64,000 nucleotides of DNA, taken from NCBI RefSeq assembly GCF_026000375.1, contig NZ_AP026708.1, positions 3,198,001 to 3,262,000 on the forward strand, in the 5' to 3' direction. The notes beneath the pieces were generated by a model. That model searched no databases. It saw only the letters and a program-made list of their open reading frames with translations, and was not told where the DNA came from. The stretch is from Pseudodesulfovibrio portus (GTDB lineage: Bacteria; Desulfobacterota; Desulfovibrionia; Desulfovibrionales; Desulfovibrionaceae). This document shows, one piece after another, positions 16,650-25,540 of this stretch; the first letter of the stretch is position 1, and the number at the start of each line of letters is the position of its first letter. Made by a program: the position numbers and the translations under genes.

Positions 16650-19600
16650 CTACGTTGTCCGGGATATCTTTTTGAGCATTGCTTCAAGTTCGCCGATATC
16701 CAGAGGCTTGGCCAGGTAGTCGGTCATGCCTGCCTCAATGAATTGCGCTTTGTCCCCGGCCATGGCGTAGGCGGTGAGGGCCACGATGGGAATGTCCCGG
16801 TTATCCGGTCCGGCTTCGCCGGAGCGGATCGCCCGCGTTGCCTCGGTGCCGTCCATTCCGGGCATCTGGACATCCATTAACACGGCATCGAACTTCTGCT
16901 GTTTGAGAGTGTCGAGCGCCTGGATGCCGTCCGGGACCGCGACCACTGTGCAGCCCAGCTTTTCCATGAGGCGCTGTGCGGAGATGGCGCTGACGCGGTC
17001 GTCCTCGGCGAGCAGGACCTTGAGGGCGGGGACAGCGTCGTGTGGTTCGGTGTCGGCGGTCTGCTCGGAGGGGGGCGTTTCCGCAGGCTTGAAGCCGATG
17101 CTGAAGAAGACGGTGGTTCCCTTGCCGGGTTCGCTTTGGATATCGATGTGGCCGCCCATGAGGTCGATGAGCCGTTTGCAGATGGAAAGCCCGAGGCCCG
17201 CTCCCTGGAAGTTCCGACCGATTCCGTCGTCCAGTTGCATGAAAGGCGAGAAGAGCGCCTCGATCTGGTCTTGGGCGATGCCGATGCCCGTGTCCGCTAT
17301 GGAGAACAGGACCGTGGTCCGATTGATGGCCCCCTTGGGAGACGGGACGGCTTCGACCGTGACGGAGCCCTCCCGGGTGAATTTCAGCGCATTGCCGATG
17401 AGGTTGGCCAGGATCTGCTGCAGTCTGTATGGGTCGCCCGTGACGAACTCCGGCAATTCCGGGTCCGGTTCCAGTTTCAGGTCGAGGCCCGCCTGCCGGG
17501 CGGTGGGGGTGAAGAGTTCGATGGATTGCCTGAGGGTTTCCGGCAGGTTGAACGGTTCTGCGGCGATGCTCAATTTTCCGGCTTCCACCCGTGACAGGTC
17601 GAGGATGTCGGTGAGGAGCTGGGTCAGCCGCTTGGAGGACCGGATGGCCGCGTCCGTGTATTCTTTCTGTTCCTGGTTCAATTCGGTGGTCTGCATGAGT
17701 TGCAGCATGCCGAGCACGCCGTTCATGGGCGTCCGGATTTCGTGGCTCATGTTGGCGAGAAACTCGGATTTGGCCCGGTTGGCGGCGTTTGCCGCTTCGG
17801 CGACGTTTTTCAATTCCTCTTCCATGGCCTTTCTCGGGCCGATGTCGTCAATGACCCAGACCACGCCTTCGTCCAGGTTCGCCGGATTGAGCGCCTTGCC
17901 GCCAAGTGAACACCAGACCGGGGTCCCGTCCTTTCGGGCGAGTTGGTATTCCACCTGGATTTGGTCTTCCCGAGTGAGCTTGTAGTAGTATTTTTCGCCG
18001 AATTCGAGGAACCGGGAATCGCTCAGGTGCAGGTCGCGCATGGAAATGCTTTTCATGTCGTCCGGCGATTCGTATCCGAGAATGTCGGCCAGCCGCTGAT
18101 TGCCCCTGTAGAGCTGGCGTCCCCCGCGCAGCAGCATGATGCCAACCTGGGAGTTGTTGAAGATGCTCTCGAAATCGTTCTTGGACTGGGCCAGTGCTTC
18201 CTCGGCCCGTTTCCGCTCTATTCCCAGCGCGATCTGATCCGAGCAGGCCGCGATAAGCTGCTGGTCCATCCGGCTGTATGAGTTGGGTTTGTCATAGTCC
18301 TGAATGACCATGACGCCCTTGATTTCCCCCCTGACCCGGAGCGGCACCCCGAGCCAGGTCTCCGGAATGACCCCGTGCATGACCACGGTCCCGTTCTCAA
18401 GCAGGCGTTGGATTTCCGCCTTGGAGAGCAAGACCTGTCTGTCTTGCCTGAGGGGGTACAGGCTCAACCTTTTTTGTCGAGGATCGTTGATGTTCTCGAT
18501 CGTCGGGCAGACGGACATGGTGGAGTCTTCGCAATATTGGTAGACGAGGGTGTCCTCCTCTTCATCGACCAGGGCGACGAAGAAATTGTCGGCTCCGAGC
18601 TCTCTCAACATGATCTTGTGGATGGAGGCGAGCAGTTCGGCCAGCGTGTTGGAGGTCTGGGAGTGCTGATTGATTTCCAGAAGAACCTTTTCCAGGTGCC
18701 GGGCCTTTTGCTGGAACAGGATCATCCTGTTTGCGGAATCCTTGACCCTCTGGAATTCCCCATAGGTGGCATCGGTGGATGAGAGAGTCGCTCCGATGCG
18801 TGTGGCTTTTTCGAATGAATCGCTCAGGCCGTCGATGTTGTCCTTGACCTTGATGACGACCCTGCGCGTGATGGAGTAGGTGCAGGCTGTGATGATGAGG
18901 ACTATGAGCAGCGCTGTGGCGGTGTATTTCAGGAAACGCTGCTCCAGGTGTGCCTTTGCCAGAAGCAGTTCCCTGTCGAGGTGTTCGAGGCTCGTGCCCG
19001 CGCCGATGTACCAGCCCCAGTCATGCAGGGCGATGGCGTAGCCGAGCTCCCTGTGTGGACTGTGCCCGCCGTTTTCTGCGGGGAGAGTGTAGGCGACGAA
19101 TGCGCCGCCGTCCCGTGCGGCATGGATGAGTTCTTTGACCACTTCGACGCCGTCGACGTCCCTGACATGGAGCATGTTTCTGCCCGTGGCGGGCCCAAGG
19201 AGGGAAACGCCGTCGAACGTGCCCGCAAACAGGTACTGATCGGCATCGCTGCCGACATTCTCCAGCGCCGTCAGTATATGCTGCTGAAGATCCAACTCGT
19301 AGTCTTCGAGGTAATCCCCGGTGCCGACGACCACATCCAGTTCGGGTATGTATTTCACGTATGATAGTTTGCGGTGGTTATTGCCGGAAACCCCGGGCTT
19401 GGTCCATTGATATTCGTAAAACCCCTCGCCGTTTTCGGTGGCGATTCGAAGAATGTCACGGACCACGAAGCCGCCGCGGGAGTCGGCGGCCTCGAGCATG
19501 TTTTTCCCTTCCATTTCCGGGTGCACGGCAGACAGGATGTTTTCCCCGGTGAGGTCCAGCATGAAGAAGTATCCCCGCCCATTGAGAAAGCGGATGGGAC

Positions 19601-19949
19601 GCAGGGCTTCCCGTGCGATTTCCAGGGTGAATTCCCGGGACGAGCGCGGAATGCCGGACCTGGTGATCGAAGTGATGATCTTCGCCGCTTCTCCGACCAT
19701 GTTCCGGAGTTGTGTCTCGAGCCGTTTCTTTCCTTGGACCCGTTCAGTCTCCACGAATTGGGCGCACCATGTGACCTTTTCGGTCAGCGCGTTGCGGTGG
19801 TCCGCAATATGGCGTTTCTCGAACAATTCGACGTTGGCCAGATGGTCCTGGTAGGTGAGGCCGGCAAAAAGGGTGCCCAGCAGAATGAAGAGTATTGCCG
19901 CAACGACAAGATTGTTGCGAAGAAGGATTTTGATGAAGCTCGGCGTCAT
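16650..19949 (-). CDS. Hybrid sensor histidine kinase with double Cache, GAF, PAS and receiver domains
   Basis: The 1099-residue membrane kinase has these parts in order. A first membrane helix lies near residues 10-33. A long periplasmic part holds two Cache-like modules (GRGYFFMLDLTGENILSAVH with the WTKPG element, and DQYLFAGTFDGVSLLGP with WGWYIGAGTSLEHL), closed by a second helix (ATALLIVLIITACTYS). A GAF-like domain (SNTLAELLASIHKIMLRELG, QLIAACSDQIALGIERKRAE) and a PAS domain (FESIFNNSQVGIMLLRGGRQ) follow. HisKA has the phosphorylated His in FLANMSHEIRTPMNGVLGML, and HATPase shows DTGIGIAQDQIE and GAGLGLSICKRL. A C-terminal receiver has its Asp in FDAVLMDVQMPGMDG. It should sense a small periplasmic ligand. 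No partner regulator is adjacent. ATG at 19949 with AGGGA upstream is preferred over an in-frame TTG at 19973. Confidence 0.92.
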   Translation of the reverse strand: MTPSFIKILLRNNLVVAAILFILLGTLFAGLTYQDHLANVELFEKRHIADHRNALTEKVTWCAQFVETERVQGKKRLETQLRNMVGEAAKIITSITRSGIPRSSREFTLEIAREALRPIRFLNGRGYFFMLDLTGENILSAVHPEMEGKNMLEAADSRGGFVVRDILRIATENGEGFYEYQWTKPGVSGNNHRKLSYVKYIPELDVVVGTGDYLEDYELDLQQHILTALENVGSDADQYLFAGTFDGVSLLGPATGRNMLHVRDVDGVEVVKELIHAARDGGAFVAYTLPAENGGHSPHRELGYAIALHDWGWYIGAGTSLEHLDRELLLAKAHLEQRFLKYTATALLIVLIITACTYSITRRVVIKVKDNIDGLSDSFEKATRIGATLSSTDATYGEFQRVKDSANRMILFQQKARHLEKVLLEINQHSQTSNTLAELLASIHKIMLRELGADNFFVALVDEEEDTLVYQYCEDSTMSVCPTIENINDPRQKRLSLYPLRQDRQVLLSKAEIQRLLENGTVVMHGVIPETWLGVPLRVRGEIKGVMVIQDYDKPNSYSRMDQQLIAACSDQIALGIERKRAEEALAQSKNDFESIFNNSQVGIMLLRGGRQLYRGNQRLADILGYESPDDMKSISMRDLHLSDSRFLEFGEKYYYKLTREDQIQVEYQLARKDGTPVWCSLGGKALNPANLDEGVVWVIDDIGPRKAMEEELKNVAEAANAANRAKSEFLANMSHEIRTPMNGVLGMLQLMQTTELNQEQKEYTDAAIRSSKRLTQLLTDILDLSRVEAGKLSIAAEPFNLPETLRQSIELFTPTARQAGLDLKLEPDPELPEFVTGDPYRLQQILANLIGNALKFTREGSVTVEAVPSPKGAINRTTVLFSIADTGIGIAQDQIEALFSPFMQLDDGIGRNFQGAGLGLSICKRLIDLMGGHIDIQSEPGKGTTVFFSIGFKPAETPPSEQTADTEPHDAVPALKVLLAEDDRVSAISAQRLMEKLGCTVVAVPDGIQALDTLKQQKFDAVLMDVQMPGMDGTEATRAIRSGEAGPDNRDIPIVALTAYAMAGDKAQFIEAGMTDYLAKPLDIGELEAMLKKISRTT

Positions 19950-20026
19950 GGTTGTCCCTATGGCATAAATCAAGGACCTTTCCTAGATGGTTAGAATCTT
20001 TGTGGGCATAGTCCCGTTCAGAAAAC

Positions 20027-20060
20027 ATGAGAGGACGCCCTGTGACGGACGTCCTCTCAT
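20027..20060 (-). terminator. Hairpin terminator after the phosphomannomutase gene
   Basis: ATGAGAGGACG (20027-20037) and CGTCCTCTCAT (20050-20060) form a perfect 11-bp stem with a 12-base loop. On the minus strand it is followed by GTTTTC, so it probably ends the upstream mutase transcript. Confidence 0.65.
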
Positions 20061-20087
20061 TCAATGCCTATTTGACTGTATCTTTTG

Positions 20088-21437
20088 TTAAATCCATTCC
20101 TTGAGCTTGTCCTCGAACATGGTCTTGATTTCTTCCAGCCTTTCCGGGGTTTCGGCCTCGAAGCGGAGAACCAGAACGGGCTGGGTATTGGAGGCTCGGC
20201 ACAACCCCCAGCCGTCAGGGAAGACTGCGCGCACGCCGTCGATGTCGATGGCTTCGAATTTGGAGCTGAAGTATTCGACGGCTTTGCCCACCACCTCGGT
20301 CTTGCGAGATTCCGGGCAGTCCACACGGATTTCCGGGGTGGAGTAGGTCTTGGGCCAGTTGAGCAGTGCGCTCATGGGCTTATCGGATTTGCTTACGATT
20401 TCCACGATGCGCAGGGCGGCGTAAGTGGCATCGTCAAAGCCGTAGTAGCGGTCGGCAAAGAACATGTGGCCGGACATCTCGCCCGCGAACTTGGCGTCTA
20501 TCTCGCGCATGCGGGCCTTGATCAGCGAGTGGCCGGTTTTCCACATGACCGCGTCCCCGCCGTGTTTGCGGATGTCGTCGTACATGAGGTGCGAGCACTT
20601 GACCTCGCCGATGATCGACGCGCCGGGAAAGGCCTTGAGGATGTCCCGGGCGTAGATGGCCACCAACTGGTCGCCGAACATGAGGCCGCCTTTTTCCGTG
20701 ATCACGCCGATGCGGTCGCCGTCGCCGTCCAGGCCGATGCCGAGGTCCGCCTTTTCAGCGAGCACCTTGTCGCGGAGCTGGGTCATGTTCTTTTCGATCA
20801 CGGGGTCCGGGTGGTGATTGGGGAAGGTGCCGTCCGGCTCGCAGAACAGGCGGATGACTTCCGCCCCTGCCGCTTCCAGCGCATCGGCGGTCAGGGTGCC
20901 GCCCGTGCCGTTGCCGCCGTCCACAACCACCTTGACGGGCTTGGCCAGGGTCACGTCCGCAGAGAGTTCCTTGATGTAGGCGGGGATGACGTCCTTATTC
21001 GTGACTGTGCCGGTCCCTTCGGGGAAGTCGCCTTTTTCCATGATGGCGTACACGTCCTGGATTTCGTCGGAGTGGATGGTGGACTTGCCGGACCAGACCT
21101 TGAAGCCGTTGTATTCCGCAGGGTTGTGGCTGGCAGTGATCATGACGCCCGCGGTCTGCTTCAGGGTGGTGACCGCATAATAGAAAGCCGGGGAGGAAAC
21201 CTGGCCGATGGCGATGACATCCACGCCGACGCTGTTCAGGCCGGCGGCCAACGCCTTGGAATAGGCGGGCGACGTCTGGCGGCAGTCATGGCCGACAACG
21301 GCGGTTTTCGAGCCTGCATTCAGGAAATAGGCCCCGCACGCCTTGCCGAGTCTCTCGACCCATTCTTCGTCGAAATCCTTGTCCACGATGCCCCGGATAT
21401 CATACGTTCTGAAAATCTCCCGTGAGATCGATTTCAT
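20088..21437 (-). CDS. Phosphomannomutase/phosphoglucomutase
   Basis: The 449-residue enzyme interconverts hexose 1- and 6-phosphates. The N-terminus IFRTYDIRGIVDKDFDEEWV, the active-site serine loop GVMITASHNPAEYNGFKVW (Ser103), the metal-binding loop GLDGDGDRIGVITEKG, the sugar-specificity GEMSGHMFFADRYYGFDDA and the phosphate-binding RASNTQPVLVLRFEA are all present. This matches the AlgC/ManB group with both phosphomannomutase and phosphoglucomutase activity. It would supply glucose-1-phosphate for UDP-glucose, feeding both ugd and the glycogen genes, or mannose-1-phosphate. The gene is monocistronic, bounded by a hairpin downstream. The name algC/manB cannot be decided from sequence alone. 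Confidence 0.93.
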   Translation of the reverse strand: MKSISREIFRTYDIRGIVDKDFDEEWVERLGKACGAYFLNAGSKTAVVGHDCRQTSPAYSKALAAGLNSVGVDVIAIGQVSSPAFYYAVTTLKQTAGVMITASHNPAEYNGFKVWSGKSTIHSDEIQDVYAIMEKGDFPEGTGTVTNKDVIPAYIKELSADVTLAKPVKVVVDGGNGTGGTLTADALEAAGAEVIRLFCEPDGTFPNHHPDPVIEKNMTQLRDKVLAEKADLGIGLDGDGDRIGVITEKGGLMFGDQLVAIYARDILKAFPGASIIGEVKCSHLMYDDIRKHGGDAVMWKTGHSLIKARMREIDAKFAGEMSGHMFFADRYYGFDDATYAALRIVEIVSKSDKPMSALLNWPKTYSTPEIRVDCPESRKTEVVGKAVEYFSSKFEAIDIDGVRAVFPDGWGLCRASNTQPVLVLRFEAETPERLEEIKTMFEDKLKEWI

Positions 21438-21741
21438 CCTCTTGTCTCCCTAAGTTGAGTATGCCGATAATCACCCCTGTCAATCACCGCTCTGTAGAGT
21501 CATACTGAAAAACTTCCGAGAAAGGAATGTTCGTTCTTCGGTGGGAAGTCGTTTTTCGGAATTGTTATGGCAGCTCGTGGATGTGTTGTCTCGTCAAGTT
21601 TGTTGTATTCGAGAGGGAGCACGTTTTTTGGTCGTAATGCCCGGTGGCGGTTTCGGTTGAGACTTGATGTCAGGAGGCGCCGGGCTGCTTGCACGGCATG
21701 ATTCGTTGCTGTATGTGAGATGGGGTGTTTATCTTGAGATC
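21438..21741. other. Intergenic region upstream of the phosphomannomutase gene
   Basis: The 304 bases hold the presumed promoter of the minus-strand mutase gene. I see no supported gene, hairpin or repeat in it. Confidence 0.4.
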
Positions 21742-21879
21742 ATGCTGAGAACCTTTGACAAATGCGGACCTTGTCGGTTGTGGCGGGACTCCATGCGGGC
21801 CTTGCTCAAGCAGGGCGAACCCGTCAACGTGACCGTGGGCGGTTCCCCCGATAGTCTGCGCGGGGTGCTCAACAGGTAA
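21742..21879 (+). CDS. Possible 45-residue small protein with CGPC motif
   Basis: A short frame from ATG at 21742 encodes MLRTFDKCGPCRLWRDSMRA and 25 further residues. The CGPC pair is reminiscent of redox-active thioredoxin motifs, but the product is far too short for that fold. The ribosome binding site is poor. It precedes the PilZ-like gene on the same strand. Coding status is doubtful; I list it because the surrounding gap is otherwise empty. Confidence 0.25.
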   Translation: MLRTFDKCGPCRLWRDSMRALLKQGEPVNVTVGGSPDSLRGVLNR

Positions 21880-21975
21880 GTCCGATTGTGTGTGAACGTG
21901 AAGAGGTATTGAATTTGCAGACGGTTAGGCTGAGGTAGCTGAGGCGTCAAATTGCTGAACGCGAGCGTGGAAACC

Positions 21976-22962
21976 ATGATCGAATTTTCTGTCCAATCGG
22001 ATTACCTGCGCCAGGTGCAGCGCACCTTTGGGGGCGGCGGGAATATGGACATTCTGGGGTATCTTTCCCAGGTGGTTCTGGTTGCCGTTCCCGTGGTCGC
22101 GGTCATGGTCCTGTGGAAATACAGGCACATGCTGGCGTTTGGCGTCGGCCATCTCGTGACCAATCTCGTTTCCAGCCGCAGCCATCGGATCATCGAGAAC
22201 TATCTGGTCTCCAAGGGAGTCCTGCTGGACGTCTGTCTGTACACGCCCGAAGGGGTGGGCATGAAGATCTGCGACGCCCGGGTGAGAAGCGTGGTGCGCG
22301 GGCGGATGAACATGCAGCTGGTCAACGTCACTTCCGCAACCATGAAACTCAAGAATTCCCGCGTGATCTGTTTCGCCAAGCCCTTTTCCTATTCCGGCAG
22401 GCGGATCAATTCCTTCATCTCCTACATCAGCCACATGGACCGGCGCGGGGTGGTGCTCAAGGAATTGACCCTGCTTACGCCGATCCGCTACCAGTTCATT
22501 ATCCGCCGTCGTCACGCCCGCCGCAGGGTGGCCGGAGAAGGGGCGGTCAGGGTCAAGGTGTGGAGCGGCCGCAAGGTCAATTCCTTCTGGATGACGCGGC
22601 CGGACATGCAGACCGTGAACAACCCCGCACTATATGGACGTGACACCCGGCTGGTGGTGGACAACATCTCCGCAGGCGGCCTGCGCATGTTCGTGCTCCA
22701 TCCCAAGGGCGGGCTGCCGCCCATGCAGAAGGGCAACCAGCTGGTCCTGCGTGTTTCCATCTGGAATCCGAACACGAAGAAATTCACCTACTTCACGGCG
22801 TTGGGGACCATACGAAGCCGGTTCTCAGGCGCGGGCGGCGCCCTGGGCCTGGGAATTCAGTTCACGTCGGAAGGGGAAAAGGTGGGGAACCGTTATACCT
22901 GGCATACGGTAAAAGGCGAAATCAAGCCGCTGGCCAAATTCCTTGCCCAGTTGCAGGAATAG
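21976..22962 (+). CDS. Membrane-anchored PilZ-like protein
   Basis: The roughly 328-residue protein has one N-terminal membrane helix (LSQVVLVAVPVVAVMVLWKY) followed by a cytoplasmic region in two parts. The first (about residues 65-170) is unassigned and YcgR-N-like in layout. The second contains the PilZ motifs: a basic RRRHARRRVAGE segment and, about 50 residues later, DNISAGGLRMFV, matching RxxxR...(D/N)xSxxG. PilZ domains bind cyclic di-GMP, so it may link that messenger to motility, envelope or polysaccharide output. Three starts are possible: a TTG at 21952, ATG at 21976, and ATG at 22045 behind GGCGGG just before the helix. I chose 21976. The binding motif looks intact but is not proven. 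Confidence 0.75.
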   Translation: MIEFSVQSDYLRQVQRTFGGGGNMDILGYLSQVVLVAVPVVAVMVLWKYRHMLAFGVGHLVTNLVSSRSHRIIENYLVSKGVLLDVCLYTPEGVGMKICDARVRSVVRGRMNMQLVNVTSATMKLKNSRVICFAKPFSYSGRRINSFISYISHMDRRGVVLKELTLLTPIRYQFIIRRRHARRRVAGEGAVRVKVWSGRKVNSFWMTRPDMQTVNNPALYGRDTRLVVDNISAGGLRMFVLHPKGGLPPMQKGNQLVLRVSIWNPNTKKFTYFTALGTIRSRFSGAGGALGLGIQFTSEGEKVGNRYTWHTVKGEIKPLAKFLAQLQE

Positions 22963-22967
22963 GGAGT

Positions 22968-23408
22968 CTAGGCTTCGCCCTTTTTCCGGCAGTCGGGGCA
23001 GACGCCGTACAGGTACATCTTGTGGCTGCACAGGGTGAAACCGTGCTCCCGGGCGATGGCTTCCTGCCTGCGTTCGATGGTCTCGTCCATGATCTCGATG
23101 TTTTTTCCGCACCGTTCGCAGATGAGGTGGTCGTGATGTTCCTTGCCGTAGCTCGGCTCATATCTGGTGACGCCATCGGCGAAATCCAGGGGTTCGACCA
23201 GGCCGGAGTCGCTGAGCAGCTTGAGGGTCCTGTACACGGTGGCCTGGCCGATGGACGGGTCTTTCTTCTTGACGCGCGCGTAGAGTTCCTCGGATGACAC
23301 ATGGTCCCCCTGCTTGAGCATGGTTTCCAGGATGAGCCGTCGCTGAGGAGTCATCTTGAGATTCTGGTCGGTCAGATAGTCTGAAAAGGCGTCTTGCGGG
23401 GTTTTCAT
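22968..23408 (-). CDS. Fur/PerR family transcriptional regulator
   Basis: The 146-residue protein has the winged-helix DNA-binding part (MTPQRRLILETMLKQGDHVS, GQATVYRTLKLLSDSGLVEP) and the metal-binding dimerisation part with HHDHLICERCGK and a second C-x2-C near the C-terminus (GVCPDCRKKG), which bind structural zinc. Length and motifs are standard for Fur-type repressors responding to iron, or to peroxide in the PerR branch. The sequence alone does not separate Fur from PerR. A Fur-box-like sequence lies about 35 bases upstream of the start, suggesting autoregulation. It converges with the PilZ-like gene with only five bases between stops. Confidence 0.92.
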   Translation of the reverse strand: MKTPQDAFSDYLTDQNLKMTPQRRLILETMLKQGDHVSSEELYARVKKKDPSIGQATVYRTLKLLSDSGLVEPLDFADGVTRYEPSYGKEHHDHLICERCGKNIEIMDETIERRQEAIAREHGFTLCSHKMYLYGVCPDCRKKGEA

Positions 23409-23441
23409 GGTGTATCCCGTCGTTTTGCTTTTGGATTTCGT

Positions 23442-23456
23442 TGATACCTATTCTCA
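23442..23456 (-). promoter_or_regulatory. Candidate Fur box upstream of the Fur-family gene
   Basis: TGATACC-T-ATTCTCA resembles the 7-1-7 inverted-repeat Fur operator TGATAAT-N-ATTATCA with 5/7 and 6/7 matches. Its position about 35 bases upstream of the start codon is suitable for repression of its own gene. Confidence 0.45.
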
Positions 23457-23592
23457 TCTCATACGGTAAGCAGGAAAAGGTGTCAAACACTGGGAGCAAT
23501 TTCTGGACAGCCCTTTGCACCTTGACAATCCGGTGCCGGGTTTCTACAACCATTTTCCCGCATTTCACCATGAACAATGCGGAATTCCCCAC

Positions 23593-23684
23593 GGAGAGGT
23601 GGCAGAGTCCGGTTTAATGCGCTGGTCTTGAAAACCAGAGGCGGTGCAAGCCGTCCGGGGGTTCGAATCCCTCCCTCTCCGCCA
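23593..23684 (+). tRNA. tRNA-Ser (anticodon TGA)
   Basis: The 92-base sequence folds as a complete serine tRNA. The acceptor stem is GGAGAGG/CCTCTCC, the discriminator is G, and the CCA is encoded. The anticodon stem CTGGT/ACCAG has loop CTTGAAA carrying TGA. There is a long class II variable arm and a T arm GGGGG-TTCGAAT-CCCTC. Its 3' 19 bases recur at 32691-32709 with one mismatch. Confidence 0.95.
23665..23683 (+). repeat. Left copy of a tRNA-derived direct repeat (candidate attachment site)
   Basis: GAATCCCTCCCTCTCCGCC, the 3' end of the tRNA-Ser gene, is repeated 18/19 at 32691-32709 in the same orientation. The arrangement is that expected for a tRNA-targeted integration, where the element lies between the intact tRNA and a copied 3' end. 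No integrase gene is seen between the copies. Confidence 0.5.
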
Positions 23685-23822
23685 GAAAAAAATACAGTCA
23701 TTTCAAGCGTATGAACGCATGGGGTGGCTGTTTTTTATTCCCAGAATACAGTCGGAAATTGTGTGGGGTGTATGCCGCTATGCGAATAGTTCGTGCCAAT
23801 TTCGTGGGACTGCGCGAGACGT

Positions 23823-25106
23823 CTATTGGAGAACCTCATCAGGCTGGTAAAGGCGGATAAAGGCATCCTGGGCTTTGTCGTGATCAATGTTTTCGAGAAG
23901 TCTCAAACTCCAAGTCAGGCCTGATGTCCGGCATTGCATGAAGCCCTGCCCCAGTCTTCTGAAGATGTTGCCCTTGAAGCGTTCCAGGTGTCCGCTCGGC
24001 AGATTGTTCGGGATCAATCCTACGAACAGGAATATGGCAGGGCATTTTTGGGCGATGGACAGGACTTCTTCGAACAGAGGGATTGCCCTGGCGTCATCCT
24101 TGACGAAAACCATGGTTTTCAAATTGTCTGCCCGGTCTGTTGCCGCAGGCGGGGGGATGATGTTTTCCCTGGGGGGATATCCTTTGGCGGCGAATGGCTC
24201 CAATTCGGACTCGGCTTCGACGGCGGTGGGCCGGTCAACGGGATCGGGGGCAAGGCATGCCGTGCAGAGTTTTCGTATGGAGGCTGGAGTGTCTTCGGTT
24301 CTCGGCAGCGTGTCGGGGAGAACCGAGCCCGGGAAGGTTGGTCGCAGGAAACGTTTCAAGGTCCCGAAGGCGCTTCTTCCGGTCAGGAGCAGATGCAGCA
24401 GCAATCCTAAGGCATAGATGTCATGCGCCTGCCCGCATTTCGAGTCTTGCAGTGACTCCGGCGAACAGTATTCCGGTGAAGTGGCGGTATAGGCGGAATC
24501 CTTCCAGAAGTCGTCCCACCAGTCGCAATGCGCCGAGCCGAAATCCGTGAGGGTGAGAGTCTCGCCGTCCAACCAGACAGCGGTCGGCGAAAGGTTGCGA
24601 TGCCGGATGCCGGATATGTGCAGTTGCGAAATGCGCCGGGCCAGAATCGCGGCCATGCCGATGCGGTCATTCAGTGGCTGCGGTTTTTCCAGCCACTCGT
24701 GAAGGGAGGTGCCGTCAGGGAATGGGGATATGACTCCGCCCCGCCATTCTTCAACAGGCCATATGAAGCCGTCCGGAGGAGGAATGGCGATAAATCGCGC
24801 TTCATTCTGCCAGCGCAGGAATGCGTCGGTGTTCAGACTGTAGAATTGTTTGAGAAGATAATGTCTCGAGCGCCGCCGACCGAGGTGGTGAAGATTGTAG
24901 CGGCCCCGTTTGATCTGGCCGGTAATGAGGACGCCATGAATCGATTCCCCGGCGACGATCGGGTTGGGCAGGCTCTCTCTCAGCGCGATATTTTCCAAGG
25001 CGCTCCACATGGTTAACTCACATCGGTCCGGAGCATGGGTGGTGGGGATAAAGAGGGGAAGCGGCGACTCCGGGGTAATAGGGGAACCATGAAAACGGTA
25101 ACTCAT
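23823..25106 (-). CDS. Protein kinase-like protein with an extra C-terminal domain; HRD replaced by HRN
   Basis: The 427-residue cytoplasmic product has a eukaryotic-type kinase fold. A lysine is placed for ATP binding in HYLLKQFYSL, the catalytic loop reads ISGIRHRNLSPTAVWL, the metal-binding DFG is intact in LTLTDFGSAHCDWW, SPEYCSPESL stands in the APE position, and AHDIYALGLLLHLLLTGRSA forms the F helix. The catalytic Asp of HRD is Asn, so it may be inactive or a pseudokinase. The last 100 residues (from DNLKTMVFVKDDARAIPLFE) look like an alpha/beta domain of UspA type without its ATP loop. It follows the transporter operon on the same strand behind a hairpin. The start could be ATG 25106 or 25010; neither has a strong ribosome site. 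Confidence 0.72.
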   Translation of the reverse strand: MSYRFHGSPITPESPLPLFIPTTHAPDRCELTMWSALENIALRESLPNPIVAGESIHGVLITGQIKRGRYNLHHLGRRRSRHYLLKQFYSLNTDAFLRWQNEARFIAIPPPDGFIWPVEEWRGGVISPFPDGTSLHEWLEKPQPLNDRIGMAAILARRISQLHISGIRHRNLSPTAVWLDGETLTLTDFGSAHCDWWDDFWKDSAYTATSPEYCSPESLQDSKCGQAHDIYALGLLLHLLLTGRSAFGTLKRFLRPTFPGSVLPDTLPRTEDTPASIRKLCTACLAPDPVDRPTAVEAESELEPFAAKGYPPRENIIPPPAATDRADNLKTMVFVKDDARAIPLFEEVLSIAQKCPAIFLFVGLIPNNLPSGHLERFKGNIFRRLGQGFMQCRTSGLTWSLRLLENIDHDKAQDAFIRLYQPDEVLQ

Positions 25107-25183
25107 ATTGTCCGGAGTGCCAACCTCATGGGACGGGAGGCGATGTCCCCGAGACCGAATCTTGGGGCGGATGATGGGAAATG

Positions 25184-25219
25184 CCTCCCGGGGCCGGGGG
25201 GCAGTCCGACCCCGGGAGG
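25184..25219 (-). terminator. Hairpin at the end of the transporter operon
   Basis: CCTCCCGGGG (25184-25193) and CCCCGGGAGG (25210-25219) form a perfect 10-bp GC-rich stem just after the stop of the 102-residue membrane protein. It separates that operon from the kinase-like gene. The T tract is poor, so it may be a partial terminator. Confidence 0.5.
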
Positions 25220-25222
25220 ATT

Positions 25223-25531
25223 TTAGAATCCGGATTGGCTCTGGACGTCGGGTTCACGGTATTCACCGAAATCGTTGCGCTTCAATCCGGCGTAGATCAG
25301 GGCTGCCAAGGTGGTGCACATGAACGTTCCCAGCAGGACCGGGGAGGACCAGTCGATGTTCAGCCACCAATCGCCGGAGGTCTCGTGCATCACGGTCAGG
25401 AAGACGCCGGGCCATTCGTTGACCACGCCGATGTACTGGTAGAGCAGGGTGAAGCCCAGCGTAAGATAGGTGATGGCTCCCAGCCCCACGAAGAAGTGGC
25501 GGAACATGTTCTTGAGCAATTTGATGTCCAT
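25223..25531 (-). CDS. Small membrane protein, last gene of the YeiH operon
   Basis: The 102-residue protein has two predicted helices (FFVGLGAITYLTLGFTLLYQ and SPVLLGTFMCTTLAALIYAG) joined by a loop rich in Trp (SGDWWLNIDWSS), and a hydrophilic C-terminal tail. I recognise no family. It starts ten bases after the preceding gene in a tight same-strand operon with a long YeiH-type transporter and UspA, so it is probably an accessory membrane subunit. Function is unknown. Confidence 0.8.
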   Translation of the reverse strand: MDIKLLKNMFRHFFVGLGAITYLTLGFTLLYQYIGVVNEWPGVFLTVMHETSGDWWLNIDWSSPVLLGTFMCTTLAALIYAGLKRNDFGEYREPDVQSQSGF

Positions 25532-25540
25532 GGTGCCCCC

